Positions 6,348 through 6,399 of a stretch of DNA of 6,399 nt are shown piece by piece. A program made the position numbers and the translations under genes. Below the pieces are notes generated by a model. The model was not told the origin of the DNA, made no database searches, and worked only from the letters and a program-made list of their open reading frames with translations. Source of the DNA: JAVVRI01 sp036654795 (GTDB taxonomy: Bacteria; Bacteroidota; Bacteroidia; Bacteroidales; Tannerellaceae); contig JAVVRI010000148.1 of the NCBI GenBank assembly GCA_036654795.1, positions 1-6,399 on the forward strand. Reading direction: 5' to 3'. The stretch's first letter is position 1; each line of letters begins with the position of its first letter.

Positions 6348-6399
6348 TTATGCAGTTTGAGCGAGCCCCCTCATAGCCTTCAACCTCCGGTTGTCAAGT
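6348..6399 (-). CDS. Possible C-terminal tail of an unidentified upstream gene
   Basis: On the minus strand, the frame entering at the window edge reads LDNRRLKAMRGLAQTA and then TAA at 6348-6350. Sixteen open codons prove little, since an open frame this short is common by chance; the hairpin 29 bp downstream is the main reason to treat it as a gene end. I do not recognise the peptide. It is not the expected end of IMP dehydrogenase (guaB), a gene I recall near this cluster in related genomes. Its use of AGG, GGG and CGG codons looks different from the genes downstream, although the sample is tiny. Confidence 0.35.
   Translation of the reverse strand, partial: LDNRRLKAMRGLAQTA

Noticed and set aside
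6381..6393. Short inverted repeat CAACC-TCC-GGTTG at the window edge
   Set aside because: A five-base stem with a three-base loop is easily chance and falls within the possible coding tail.
1..6399. Search for an unknown defence, mobile or RNA-based system
   Set aside because: There are no direct-repeat arrays, recombinase or nuclease genes (other than MutL), tRNA-like folds or long gene-free stretches; the largest gap is under 200 bases and is explained by a hairpin and a promoter-like box.

Overview
The window looks like chromosomal DNA from a Bacteroidales bacterium (Bacteroides/Parabacteroides type). The base composition is moderate, and there are no strong Shine-Dalgarno sequences. The leading gene has a promoter-like box of the Bacteroidetes TAnnTTTG class. 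The gene content matches that order: an OstA-like protein, tandem SurA/parvulin-type proteins, a small tail-anchored protein and mutL. The genus is an inference; nothing in the window fixes it.

All supported genes lie on the minus strand and read from high to low coordinates. From upstream: (i) 6348-6399, a possible C-terminal tail of an unidentified gene, followed by a hairpin at 6276-6318 that would end its transcript; (ii) a promoter-like box at 6201-6208; (iii) a six-gene run with no gap over 32 bp: a two-domain parvulin-type PPIase (4592-6166), a SurA-like lipoprotein with no visible parvulin core (3725-4585), a SurA-like PPIase (2337-3701), a large OstA/LptA-like protein built of about twelve ~30-residue repeats (763-2340), a 101-residue protein with one C-terminal membrane segment (425-730), and the N-terminal third of MutL (1-428, running off the window). 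Two junctions are 4-base ATGA stop/start overlaps; the other three gaps are 6, 23 and 32 bp.

The first five products all point to the envelope: four have export signals and one has a tail anchor. Three resemble periplasmic folding factors for outer-membrane proteins, and OstA-like proteins are tied to lipopolysaccharide transport. This recalls the known lptD-surA adjacency in E. coli and suggests an outer-membrane assembly operon that also carries mismatch repair mutL at its end. I see no mobile element, CRISPR array, rRNA or tRNA. The window reads as a conserved housekeeping cluster rather than a novel defence or mobile system. The most interesting points are the complementary decay of the parvulin domains, the length and regularity of the OstA-like repeats, and the translational coupling to mutL.
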